Assembly (NCBI RefSeq): GCF_003952525.1
Contig: NZ_CP034451.1
Coordinates: forward strand, 4,216,001 to 4,280,000
Direction: 5' to 3'
From: Mesorhizobium sp. M3A.F.Ca.ET.080.04.2.1
GTDB lineage: Bacteria > Pseudomonadota > Alphaproteobacteria > Rhizobiales > Rhizobiaceae
Length of the DNA stretch: 64,000 nucleotides
Shown here in pieces: positions 35,588-46,081 of the stretch (its first letter is position 1; every line of letters starts with the position of its first letter). The notes beneath the pieces were generated by a model that was not told where the DNA came from, did no database searches, and was given only the letters and a program-made list of their open reading frames with translations. A program made the position numbers and the translations under genes.

Positions 35588-36238
35588 CTATTCCCGAATG
35601 AAGGCGAAGCGCTGTTCCAGCCGGCGGCTGGCGTATGAAAGCGCGTAGTTGACGGTGAAATAGAGCAGGGCACCGAGGATATAGAGCGGCATCGCCTCAT
35701 AGGTGCGGCCGATGACCTGGTTGATGGCCTGCATCAGGTCGGTGATGCCGAGCAGCGAGACGAGCGCGCTGCCCTTCACCGCATCGGTGACGCCATTGAT
35801 CCATGGCGGCAGGAAGCGACGGAAGGCCTGCGGGAAGATGACGTAGGCAAGGCGCCGGCGGAAGGTGAGGCCGATCGCCATCGCCGCTTCCGACTGGCCC
35901 TTCGGGATCGAAGCGACCGCACCGCGCAGATATTCGACCACCTGCGCGGTCTTGAACAGGGTCAGCGCCAGCACAGCGGCCCAGAAGGACTGCAGGTGCA
36001 CGCCGACCGCCGGCAGGCCGTAATAGACGAAGAAGATCAGCACCAGGATCGGGATGCCGCGAATGGTGTCGCTGAAGATGCGCACCGCCCAGCGCAACGG
36101 CGCCGGTCCGTAGACCAGGCCGACGCCGAGGACGACGCCGGCAATCAGCGACAGCACCACGACCAGGAAGGATACCCAGAGCGTCAGAGCGAAGCCCTGG
36201 GCGAGGAACGGCAGGGCGTAGGCGATCTGGCTCAGCAT
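35588..36238 (-). CDS. amino acid ABC transporter permease, second subunit
   Basis: The protein has 216 residues from ATG 36238, whose A overlaps the stop codon of the first permease gene (TGATG). Five hydrophobic spans and the EAA-loop region VASIPKGQSEAAMAIGLTF identify a HisM/HisQ-type subunit. GIPILVLIFFVYYGLP is also typical. It should pair with the first permease as a heterodimer, unlike the single-permease operon near 4 kb. Confidence 0.92.
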   Translation of the reverse strand: MLSQIAYALPFLAQGFALTLWVSFLVVVLSLIAGVVLGVGLVYGPAPLRWAVRIFSDTIRGIPILVLIFFVYYGLPAVGVHLQSFWAAVLALTLFKTAQVVEYLRGAVASIPKGQSEAAMAIGLTFRRRLAYVIFPQAFRRFLPPWINGVTDAVKGSALVSLLGITDLMQAINQVIGRTYEAMPLYILGALLYFTVNYALSYASRRLEQRFAFIRE

Positions 36239-36903
36239 CAGCGTGCCGTCCTGTACCAGCGCTCGACCAGGCGGAGCGCGAAGAGCAGGGCGTATCCCGT
36301 TACCAGATACATCGCCGTCACCACGAGATAGACCTCGACGATGCGGAAGGTGTTGAAGTTGATCCACTGCGCGCCGTAGGTCAGCTCGGGCACGGAGATG
36401 ACAGAGGCGACCGAGGTGTCCTTGAACAGCGAGATGAAGGTGTTGGAGAGCGCCGGCAGCGTGATGCGCATCATCGTCGGAAGGCGCACATGCAGCAGAC
36501 GCTGCCAGGGTGTCAGCCCAATCGCCTTGCCGGCATCGATCTGGCCGCGCGGCACTGCCTCCAAGCCGGAGCGGAACACCTCGACCAGATAGGCGCCGCT
36601 ATAGAGCGCAAGCGTCGCAACGAAGGAGGTCTGCGCGCTATAGGCGAGGTCGACCACCGTCGGCAGGCCGTAGAAGACGAGATAGACAAGCAGGATCAGC
36701 GGCACGTTGCGGATGAATTCGACATAGGCCGCGATGATGCCGCGCACGACGCGCCCGGCCGAGACATACCAGACGGCCAGCACCAGCCCGATGACGATGC
36801 CGATGGCGATCGAGATCACGGCAAGCTCGAGGCTGAGCAGCAGCCCGCCCCACAGCTTGTCGAAATGGCGCCAGATCAGGTTGAAGTTGAGCGTGTAGCC
36901 CAT
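36238..36903 (-). CDS. amino acid ABC transporter permease, first subunit
   Basis: This 221-residue inner-membrane protein has five predicted spans, FIRNVPLILLVYLVFYGLP, and the EAA-loop LEAVPRGQIDAGKAIGLTP. It is paralogous to the second permease gene, with which it shares one base. A strong hairpin (36961-36992) lies between this gene and the upstream binding-protein gene. Confidence 0.92.
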   Translation of the reverse strand: MGYTLNFNLIWRHFDKLWGGLLLSLELAVISIAIGIVIGLVLAVWYVSAGRVVRGIIAAYVEFIRNVPLILLVYLVFYGLPTVVDLAYSAQTSFVATLALYSGAYLVEVFRSGLEAVPRGQIDAGKAIGLTPWQRLLHVRLPTMMRITLPALSNTFISLFKDTSVASVISVPELTYGAQWINFNTFRIVEVYLVVTAMYLVTGYALLFALRLVERWYRTAR

Positions 36904-36960
36904 GCGTCCGTCTCAATGGCCAGCGGCGGATCATCGTCCGCTCGGCCCGTGTCGAGGAGA

Positions 36961-36992
36961 AACCGACGGAAGGACGTTTCCTTCCGCCGGTT
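36961..36992 (-). terminator. 14-bp hairpin between binding protein and permease genes (no T-run)
   Basis: AACCGACGGAAGGA (36961-36974) pairs with TCCTTCCGCCGGTT (36979-36992) with one mismatch and a 4-base loop. On the minus strand only TTT follows directly. It may be a weak terminator or a 3' stabiliser that favours the binding-protein message. Confidence 0.55.
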
Positions 36993-37009
36993 CCGTCTGA
37001 TGCGCTTGA

Positions 37010-37882
37010 TCAGATGACCGGGAAGCCCGGATGGCGCGGCGGCGGCTCCTGGCCGAAATATTCCTTGAAGGCAGCATCGTAGAGTGCCGTCTCGTGGCCG
37101 AACATGGCGATGGTGAAGGTCTGGTTGACGAAGGTCAGCCAGTCGAGATCACCTTGCCGCAGCGCCGCGCCGTAGAGCATCGAGTACCAGCTCTTGCCGG
37201 CGTCGAAATATTTCTCGGGGTTGCGCGAGGCGAGCCAGCGCACGGTTGAGAGATCGACCGCCGCGGCATCGACGCGCTTCGATTCCAGCGCCTGCAACAC
37301 ATTGGCCTGGGTGTCGATCTGCATCACCTGCGCCTGCGGCAGGGCATAGTGCACCGAGCTTTCGGCATCGACATTCTGCAGGATCGAGACGCGCGTGGCC
37401 GAACCCGCGGCAAGCAGCTTGTCGAAGGTCTTGTTCTCGGCGCCGGGCAGCGTCAGCAGGGCGACGCCTTCGACATAGTATGGCCGCGAGAAATGGATCA
37501 GTTGCGAACGCTGCGCGGTCATGGTCATGAACTGGATGGTGATGTCGACCTTGTTGGTGGTCACGTTCGGAATGCGCTGCGCCGGGTCCTGCGCGACGAA
37601 CTCGACCTTTGTCGGATCGTCGAAAAGACCCTTGGCGAGGATGCGGCCCATGGTGATGTCCATGCCGACCAGTTCGCCGGCGTCGTTCTCGAAATGCCAC
37701 GGCGCGTTCGTGCTGCCGGTGCCGACAATCAGCTTGCCGCGGTCGAGCGCCGTGCGCAGCACGCTGTCGGACGCGGCTTGCGCGGCCGCCTTCTCGGCAC
37801 TGATGGCGGTGAGCGCGCCTGCCGTTGCCAGTCCGGCCATTCCCAGCTTCAAAAAGTCACGTCTTCCGGATGCGTCGTTCAC
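37010..37882 (-). CDS. ABC transporter binding protein with Tat signal
   Basis: The protein has 290 residues from GTG 37882, chosen because AGGGAGGT lies just upstream. The N-terminus contains a twin-arginine motif (GRRDFLK at 6-12) followed by a hydrophobic stretch, so it is exported folded. The body is a family 3 solute-binding protein: IVGTGSTNAPWHFENDAGELVGMDI, then FMTMTAQRSQLIHFSRPYYVEG. It is the first gene of the six-gene operon (binding protein, two permeases, ATPase, RidA, PLP lyase). Ligand is probably an amino acid or amino sugar acid. Confidence 0.9.
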   Translation of the reverse strand: MNDASGRRDFLKLGMAGLATAGALTAISAEKAAAQAASDSVLRTALDRGKLIVGTGSTNAPWHFENDAGELVGMDITMGRILAKGLFDDPTKVEFVAQDPAQRIPNVTTNKVDITIQFMTMTAQRSQLIHFSRPYYVEGVALLTLPGAENKTFDKLLAAGSATRVSILQNVDAESSVHYALPQAQVMQIDTQANVLQALESKRVDAAAVDLSTVRWLASRNPEKYFDAGKSWYSMLYGAALRQGDLDWLTFVNQTFTIAMFGHETALYDAAFKEYFGQEPPPRHPGFPVI

Positions 37883-37947
37883 GGCGACCTCCCTTCGTGT
37901 TGTGTTCCCCTGCGAGCCATACACGCGTCCGTGATCGACAAGCGGTT

Positions 37948-37980
37948 GTCTCTTACAAGAGACGCATGTATGTTGTACAA
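37948..37980. promoter_or_regulatory. candidate IclR operator in the divergent region
   Basis: GTCTCTT-AC-AAGAGAC (37948-37963) is a perfect inverted repeat. A second palindrome, TTGTACAA, lies at 37973-37980. Both sit between the binding-protein start (37882) and the IclR start (38007), where the regulator should act on both promoters. Confidence 0.6.
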
Positions 37981-38006
37981 GACAATACTAACACCAGGAA
38001 TCGACA

Positions 38007-38807
38007 ATGCAAGATGGCGAGACGCTGACCGAATGGCAGGCTGGCGGGGCGGACGAGGAAAGGCCGGCCAATTCCCGCGAGAAGGGCATGAATCGGGTGC
38101 TCCACATTCTGGAGTTCCTGCATGCGACCCAGCGGGCGATCGGCATCGGCGAGCTGGCAAAGGGGGTGAATGCGCCGCGCTCGACGACCTACACGCTGGT
38201 GCGCGACCTGGTGGATGCCGGGCTGCTTGAGATGGCCGGCGACGGCAACCGCGTCTACTTCGGCAAGAAGCTCTATCTCTACGGAATGGCCTATATGCGC
38301 GGCAACGACCTGCTGCGGCGCGGCCGCCAGGAGGTCGACACGCTGTCGCGGGAGACCGGGGAGACCTCGGAACTGTGCATGCTGCAGAGCGGCCGCTACA
38401 CGATCGTCCACTCCAGTCCGGGCACGAGGCCGTTCCGGATCAGCTCGGCCACCGGCCTGCAGATACCGCTTCCCTGGACGGCGTCGGGCAGGCTGCTGCT
38501 TGCGGGCCTGGACAGAAGCCGCATCGAAGCGATGATCTCGGACGGCGACCTCGTGCTGCCGGATGGGCGCAAGCTATCGCTCGACGATTTCATCGACGAC
38601 ATCGGCAGGGCGCGCGTCGCCGGCTATTGCGTGACGTCGGGCCTCGTCGACGCCTACACCAAATGCCTGGCGGCGCCGGTCTTTTCGGCACCCGGCAAGG
38701 TCGAGGCGACGATGTGCCTGGTGGTTCCGATCGACACGTCGGAAGAACGAACGGGCGAACTGGTCGCGCTGCTGCGCGAACGCGCCGCACGGCTTTCGAT
38801 CTCCTGA
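38007..38807 (+). CDS. IclR family transcriptional regulator
   Basis: This 266-residue protein has an N-terminal winged helix-turn-helix (residues about 28-90, with MNRVLHILEFLHATQRAIGI and APRSTTYTLVRDLVDAGLLE). A C-terminal IclR effector domain follows (GETSELCMLQSGRYTIVHSS, PLPWTASGRLLLAGLD, GYCVTSGLVDAYTKCLAAPVF). It is divergent from the importer-RidA-lyase operon and is its likely local regulator, answering to the imported compound or a product. The operator candidates lie between the two. Confidence 0.9.
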   Translation: MQDGETLTEWQAGGADEERPANSREKGMNRVLHILEFLHATQRAIGIGELAKGVNAPRSTTYTLVRDLVDAGLLEMAGDGNRVYFGKKLYLYGMAYMRGNDLLRRGRQEVDTLSRETGETSELCMLQSGRYTIVHSSPGTRPFRISSATGLQIPLPWTASGRLLLAGLDRSRIEAMISDGDLVLPDGRKLSLDDFIDDIGRARVAGYCVTSGLVDAYTKCLAAPVFSAPGKVEATMCLVVPIDTSEERTGELVALLRERAARLSIS

Positions 38808-38829
38808 TACGGCTGAAGCCGGAGGCGGC

Positions 38830-39033
38830 TCAGGCGATGATGTCGGGGATGATGCGGTCTTCCAACCTCATCAGCCTGTCCTTCAGGAGCAGCTTCTTTT
38901 TCTTCATGCGCTGGATCTGAAGCGGGTCACAGCCTGTGGCGATCATCGCATTGATGGCGGCGTCGAAATCGGCGTGTTCCTGTTTCAGCCGGGAAAATTC
39001 TAGGCGTATCTCAGCCTGTTCCTGCTCGGACAT
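38830..39033 (-). CDS. DUF465 (YdcH-like) small protein
   Basis: This 67-residue protein is almost entirely helical and charged, with EFSRLKQEHADFDAAINAM and LQIQRMKKKKLLLKDRLMRLEDRI. This is the DUF465/YdcH pattern. The family has no agreed function. A second DUF465 gene lies on the other strand 237 bases away. Confidence 0.9.
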   Translation of the reverse strand: MSEQEQAEIRLEFSRLKQEHADFDAAINAMIATGCDPLQIQRMKKKKLLLKDRLMRLEDRIIPDIIA

Positions 39034-39270
39034 TATCTACCGTGTGCAAATGCGACGCCCAAGGGGCCTTGTTGAGCGCGGCCGGTGGGGTTTGTGACCG
39101 GCGCGCCGCTGATATCACATTTCACATTGTCGTGGAATGCTACCACGCGGCATTCGACATCGAGATCGGATGGTGGCAGACTGTCATCATGCCGTCACAG
39201 TAGCGAGCCTGCGGTGGACGTTGCCTTGTGATGGCTGCAATCGAGGAAACCATGAAAGGGAGAACCAATC

Positions 39271-39450
39271 ATGTCTCTTGCGTCCCATCTTGATGAGCTG
39301 CAGCGGAAGCACGGCGACATCGAGCGCGAACTCACCGACGCCATGAACCATCCGTCGGTGGACGACCTCGAAATCGTGAATCTCAAGCGGCGCAAGCTGG
39401 CAATCAAGGACGAGATTGAAAAGCTGAAGGCAAAACCGACGGCACACTGA
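39271..39450 (+). CDS. second DUF465 (YdcH-like) small protein
   Basis: This 59-residue protein starts MSLASHLDELQRKHGDIERE and continues with VDDLEIVNLKRRKLAIKDEIEKLK. AAAGGGAG precedes the ATG. It is a paralogue of the gene at 38830-39033 and divergent from it. The pair could form coiled-coil homo- or hetero-oligomers; this is an inference. Confidence 0.88.
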   Translation: MSLASHLDELQRKHGDIERELTDAMNHPSVDDLEIVNLKRRKLAIKDEIEKLKAKPTAH

Positions 39451-39698
39451 AGCTCCTTTAGGCAACACCCCGCGCCCCTGCGGCGCAGTCCTCCTCCGGT
39501 AGCGTCTCAGCCGCCGGAGCTTGGGTTCTTACTTCGGATTTTGGGTCGTTTCGGCTCGGTGGCGTCTTTGGACGCCTCCGGTGCCGTAATTGGGCACATA
39601 TTCTCAACACCCAGCACTGCGGCCGATTTGCGGGCTTACCTGCCAGTCGGCATTGACAAGCCATCCTTGCTCCTCCACCTCATGCCCGGAACTTCCAG

Positions 39699-40964
39699 AT
39701 GAAGGCGGCCGGCATGACCGGATATTTCTCTTCTCCCTTCCCGCGCCGGGCTTCGGTCGGCGTTTCCGTCGGCGGCGTGGTCGTCGGCGGCGGCGCGCCG
39801 GTGGTCGTGCAGTCGATGACCAACACCGATACGGCCGATGTCGACCAGACGGTTGCCCAGGTCGCGGCGCTGCATCGTGCCGGCTCGGAGATCGTGCGCA
39901 TCACCGTCGATCGCGACGAGAGCGCCGCTGCGGTGCCGCGCATCCAGGAGCGCCTGGCGCGGCTCGGCGTCAATGTGCCGCTGGTCGGCGATTTCCATTA
40001 TATCGGCCACAAGCTGCTCGCCGATCACCCGGCCTGCGCCGAGGCGCTGGCGAAATACCGCATCAATCCCGGCAATGTCGGCTTCAAGGACAAGAAGGAC
40101 CGCCAGTTCGCGGCGATCGTCGAAATGGCGATCCGATACGACAAGCCGGTGCGCATCGGCGTCAACTGGGGCTCGCTCGACCAGGAGCTCCTGACCCGGC
40201 TGATGGACGAGAACCAGGCGCAGGGCTCTCCGCTCACCGCGCAGGAGGTCACGCGCGAGGCGATCGTGCAGTCGGCAATCCTGTCGGCCGAGATGGCGGA
40301 AGAGATCGGGCTCGGCCGCGACAAGATCATCCTGTCGGCCAAGGTCAGCGGCGTGCAGGACCTGATCGCCGTCTACACCGAGCTCGCGACGCGCTCGAAC
40401 CACGCGCTGCATCTCGGCCTCACCGAGGCCGGCATGGGCACCAAAGGCATCGTCGCATCATCCGCCGCCATGGGCATTCTCCTGCAGCAGGGCATCGGCG
40501 ATACGATCCGCATTTCGCTGACGCCGGAGCCGAACGGCGACCGCACCCGCGAGGTGCAGGTGTCGCAGGAACTGCTGCAGACCATGGGCTTCCGGCAGTT
40601 CGTGCCGATCGTCGCCGCCTGCCCGGGCTGCGGCCGCACGACGTCGACGGTTTTCCAGGAACTGGCCCAGAGCATCCAGGCCGATATCCGCAAGAACATG
40701 CCGGTGTGGCGCGAGAAATATCCCGGCGTCGAGAACCTCAAGGTCGCGGTGATGGGCTGCATCGTCAACGGTCCCGGCGAATCCAAGCATGCCGATATCG
40801 GCATATCGCTGCCGGGCACCGGCGAGACGCCGACGGCGCCGGTCTTCATCGACGGCAAGAAGGCGGCGACCTTGCGCGGACCGTCGATAGCCCAGGATTT
40901 CGAGAAGATGGTCGCCGACTATATCGAGCAGAGGTACGGACACGGCAAAGCAGCGGCCGAGTAG
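39699..40964 (+). CDS. ispG: 4-hydroxy-3-methylbut-2-enyl diphosphate synthase
   Basis: This 421-residue 4Fe-4S enzyme makes HMBPP in the methylerythritol phosphate route to isoprenoids. The cluster cysteines are in CPGCGRTT and [10 protein letters not shown]. Other family motifs are [37 protein letters not shown] and [12 protein letters not shown] polyprenyl synthase gene that would use pathway products is at 54875. The start at 39699 could also be the ATG at 39714. The upstream 248 bases contain a GGCGTC-TTTG-GACGCC hairpin (39561-39576) but no gene. Confidence 0.95.
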   Translation: MKAAGMTGYFSSPFPRRASVGVSVGGVVVGGGAPVVVQSMTNTDTADVDQTVAQVAALHRAGSEIVRITVDRDESAAAVPRIQERLARLGVNVPLVGDFHYIGHKLLADHPACAEALAKYRINPGNVGFKDKKDRQFAAIVEMAIRYDKPVRIGVNWGSLDQELLTRLMDENQAQGSPLTAQEVTREAIVQSAILSAEMAEEIGLGRDKIILSAKVSGVQDLIAVYTELATRSNHALHLGLTEAGMGTKGIVASSAAMGILLQQGIGDTIRISLTPEPNGDRTREVQVSQELLQTMGFRQFVPIVAACPGCGRTTSTVFQELAQSIQADIRKNMPVWREKYPGVENLKVAVMGCIVNGPGESKHADIGISLPGTGETPTAPVFIDGKKAATLRGPSIAQDFEKMVADYIEQRYGHGKAAAE

Positions 40965-40968
40965 GCCG

Positions 40969-41829
40969 ATGCGACGCTTGTTCGGGGCGGCACTGATCCT
41001 GACTTGCGCGCTGATGTCGGCCGGTGAGGCGTTCGCCGATCCGCCGCAGTCACATTCGGCCGCCAAAAGGCTGATCGGCCGCGTCTGCGACCTGATCGAG
41101 GGCGAGGCCGTCAGGAACGGTCTGCCCAAGGATTTCTTTGCCAGGCTGATCTGGAAGGAAAGCCGCTTCGACCCCAACGCGGTGAGCCCGGTGGGCGCCG
41201 AAGGCATCGCCCAGTTCATGCCGGGCACCGCCAAGCTGCGCGGGCTCGCCGATCCCTTCGACATCGGGCAGGCGATTCCGGCTTCAGCGAAATATCTCGC
41301 CGAGATGAAGGTCAGCTACGGCAATCTCGGCCTTGCGGCTGCCGCCTACAATGCGGGCGAGAACCGCGTGTCGCGCTGGCTCTCCTCCGGCGGCTTCCTG
41401 CCGATGGAGACGGAAAGCTATGTCTTCGACATCATGGGCGAGCCGGTCGACAAGTTCTCGGACACCGCCTACGACGGCACCATCCGGCCACTCGATCCGA
41501 AGATGAGCTTCGCGGTCGCCTGCCGCAGGCTGCCGGTGATCATGTCGCAGACCGTCGCCATGGCGTCGATCAACGTCAAGCCATGGGGCGTGCAGGTGGC
41601 CGGCAATTTCCGGCGCTCGGCGGCGATCGGCCAGTGGCTCAGGGTGCGCGGCCGCTTCCCGGCGCTGCTTGCCAACCACGATCCGGTGGTCAGCCGGGTG
41701 CGCACGCCGATCGGCCGGCGCGGCATCTATGCGGTCAGGATCGGCGCCGATACGAGGGCCGAGGCCAACGGCATCTGCAATAAGCTGCACGGCGTCGGCG
41801 GCGCCTGCGTGGTGATGCGCAACCGGTAG
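40969..41829 (+). CDS. lytic transglycosylase with SPOR-like C-terminus
   Basis: This 286-residue protein has a signal peptide (LFGAALILTCALMSAGEAFA). An SLT domain follows: the catalytic glutamate is in IWKESRFDPNAVSPVGAEGIAQFMPGTA, and GNLGLAAAAYNAGENRVSRWL is the second signature. The C-terminal 70 residues (RRGIYAVRIGADTRAEANGICNKL) resemble a SPOR-type peptidoglycan-binding unit. It cleaves peptidoglycan in the periplasm. It starts four bases after the ispG stop, so the genes are probably cotranscribed, although their functions differ. Confidence 0.9.
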   Translation: MRRLFGAALILTCALMSAGEAFADPPQSHSAAKRLIGRVCDLIEGEAVRNGLPKDFFARLIWKESRFDPNAVSPVGAEGIAQFMPGTAKLRGLADPFDIGQAIPASAKYLAEMKVSYGNLGLAAAAYNAGENRVSRWLSSGGFLPMETESYVFDIMGEPVDKFSDTAYDGTIRPLDPKMSFAVACRRLPVIMSQTVAMASINVKPWGVQVAGNFRRSAAIGQWLRVRGRFPALLANHDPVVSRVRTPIGRRGIYAVRIGADTRAEANGICNKLHGVGGACVVMRNR

Positions 41830-41907
41830 GACGCCTGCGACAAAATATTAGAAACGCTGTCGAAGGAACTCGGCGGTGGGTCGTCGGTCGCCTCCTTCAG
41901 AAGCGCC

Positions 41908-44238
<2,331 letters not shown>

Positions 44239-44354
44239 GCGCAACCCCAACCAATACGCATCATTTGAATGGTCGGGATTACGCTTGATTTACATTAAGA
44301 TTTCGTTCGCGCTGCCGCCTCTCCTGCCTCCCAATTCAAGGCTTCTGGGCACCA

Positions 44355-44696
44355 TCAATCCGCCGCCAGGGGAAACTCGTTGGCGATGGTGACGTGATGG
44401 TGAATGCGGCCTTCGAAATATTTGGCCAGCACTGCCTCGGTCGCCGCCCGCGACTCGGCCCGTACCGGGCTGGCGAGAGCCGCGTCGACAGCTGCCATGT
44501 CGCGATAGTTGATCGCCAGGATCAGCGGGAATTCCGGCGCGCCATCGTCGCGTTTCTCGGCGAAGCTGACGCGCACATCGAGCGCACCCGGGAAAGCCTT
44601 CCACTTCGGCAGGATGGTCTCGATCACGTCCCTGCGGAACGCCTCGATCTGGCCTTGCTTGACCTTGCCCTCAAACAGCGCATAGCGGGTGATCAT
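44355..44696 (-). CDS. conserved 113-residue protein, probable dimeric alpha-beta barrel
   Basis: I do not recognise a named family with certainty. The short, soluble 113-residue protein has the alternating pattern of a dimeric alpha-beta barrel (ITRYALFEGKVKQGQIEAFRR, then YFEGRIHHHVTIANEF). A triple histidine near residue 98 could bind metal. The start overlaps the stop of the dehydrogenase gene by four bases, and it is the last gene of the four-gene sugar-acid operon. It may be an accessory enzyme such as an isomerase or lactone-handling protein; this is a guess. Confidence 0.7.
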   Translation of the reverse strand: MITRYALFEGKVKQGQIEAFRRDVIETILPKWKAFPGALDVRVSFAEKRDDGAPEFPLILAINYRDMAAVDAALASPVRAESRAATEAVLAKYFEGRIHHHVTIANEFPLAAD

Positions 44697-45580
44697 GTGT
44701 TCTTCTCCTCGTCGTTGCGCCGGAAAAATTCCATCAAAGCAGCCTGATCCTCGCCACCCAGTCCGGCGGCCGTCAGCAGGCGATGCACCTCGGCGCAGAG
44801 CGCCGTCAGCGGCATGGCCGTATGTGTGCGCCGCGCCAGATCCTGCGCGGCGTTGAGATCCTTCACCATGTTGTCGATGCGGCCGGTGCGGCGGTAGTCG
44901 CGGGTGGCGAAGCGCGGCAGGTATTCCTGCAGGATGGCGCTGTCGGCGCGGCCGCCCTTCAACGCCTGCGGGATCTTCAGCGCGTCGACGCCGGCGTCGA
45001 GCGCCAGCCGCGTCGCCTCCGCCACGGCCATGAAATTCAGCGCGCAGAGCACCTGGTTGATCAGCTTCGTCGTCTGCCCCGCACCGGCCGGGCCCATATG
45101 CGTGTAGTTGCTGGCGACATGGCGGAGCACCTTGTGCGCGTCCGCCACATCTTCCGCCTTGCCACCGGCCATCAGCGTCAACTCGCCGACGAGGGCTTTC
45201 GGCGCCCCGCCCGAGAGCGGAGAGTCGACCCAGCGCAGACCCTTTTCGCCGGCGTCCACCGCCAGCTGGCGCGTGGCGTCAGGGTCGATCGACGACATGT
45301 CGACGATCAGCGTGCCGGGCTTCGCGCCGGCGGCGACGCCGCCATCGCCGAACACGGCGCGGCGTACGATCGCCGCGGAATTAAGGCTGAGGATGACGAA
45401 GTCGGCCGCAGCGGCGGCCGCGGCCGCACTGGCCGCGGCGCTGGCTCCCCTGGCAACCAGCGTTTCCACCTTGGCGGTGTCGAGGTCGAACACGAAGAGC
45501 CGGTTGCCGGTGGCAAGCAGGCGTTCGCCGATCGCTCCGCCCATGGCGCCGGCGCCGATGAGCGCGACTATGTTGGTCAT
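44693..45580 (-). CDS. beta-hydroxyacid dehydrogenase (3-hydroxyisobutyrate dehydrogenase family)
   Basis: This 295-residue protein begins with a dinucleotide-binding motif (LIGAGAMGGAIGERLL). The family substrate signature is DSPLSGGAPKALVGELTLMAGG, and the catalytic lysine is in GAGQTTKLINQVL. Members oxidise 3-hydroxy acids or reduce tartronate semialdehyde and related compounds. An Ala-rich run (residues about 47-60) replaces a usually more varied segment. It overlaps both neighbours by four bases in a tight operon with gluconokinase and the SDR dehydrogenase, so its substrate is likely a sugar-acid derivative. Confidence 0.87.
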   Translation of the reverse strand: MTNIVALIGAGAMGGAIGERLLATGNRLFVFDLDTAKVETLVARGASAAASAAAAAAAADFVILSLNSAAIVRRAVFGDGGVAAGAKPGTLIVDMSSIDPDATRQLAVDAGEKGLRWVDSPLSGGAPKALVGELTLMAGGKAEDVADAHKVLRHVASNYTHMGPAGAGQTTKLINQVLCALNFMAVAEATRLALDAGVDALKIPQALKGGRADSAILQEYLPRFATRDYRRTGRIDNMVKDLNAAQDLARRTHTAMPLTALCAEVHRLLTAAGLGGEDQAALMEFFRRNDEEKNT

Positions 45581-46068
45581 GACGGCCGCTCCTCAAATCT
45601 GGACGTTATGTCCGCGACAATCTTTTCGAGCGGCGCGTCGATCGCGACCGTGATCGCATTCTCGTCTTTGCCCGGCACCTCCAGCGTCGCGAACTGGCTG
45701 TCGAGGAGGCTGGTCGGCATGAAGTGGCCGGTGCGCTCGTGCATGCGCCGCGAGATCAGTTCGCGCGACCCCTCGAGATATACGAACAGCACCGGCGCAC
45801 CGGCCCGCTCGGTGATGAAATCGCGATAGGCGCGCTTGAGCGCCGAACAGCCGACGATGACCGGTGCGGGCTGCCGCCTCAGCGTTTCGCCGACCTTCGC
45901 CAACCACGGCCACCTGTCGGCGTCGTCAAGCGGAATGCCGGCGCTCATCTTGGCGATATTGGCCTCGGGATGCAGCTTGTCGCCATCCACAAAGGTTGCG
46001 GCGATCGCGCGGGTCAGCGCTTCGCCGATGGTCGTCTTGCCCGACCCGGTGACGCCCATGACCACCAT
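45577..46068 (-). CDS. gntK: gluconokinase
   Basis: The protein has 163 residues from ATG 46068; an earlier ATG at 46128 would overlap the SDR gene by about 46 bases and add 20 residues. It has a P-loop GVTGSGKT (5-12), DGDKLHPEANIAKMSAGIPLDDADRWPWL, VGCSALKRAYRD and FVYLEGSRELI, all gluconokinase motifs. It phosphorylates gluconate to 6-phosphogluconate, which enters the Entner-Doudoroff or pentose phosphate route. It is the second gene of the operon read leftward from the LacI operator at 46870. Confidence 0.92.
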   Translation of the reverse strand: MVVMGVTGSGKTTIGEALTRAIAATFVDGDKLHPEANIAKMSAGIPLDDADRWPWLAKVGETLRRQPAPVIVGCSALKRAYRDFITERAGAPVLFVYLEGSRELISRRMHERTGHFMPTSLLDSQFATLEVPGKDENAITVAIDAPLEKIVADITSRFEERPS

Positions 46069-46081
46069 GCGCGGCGGCGGG

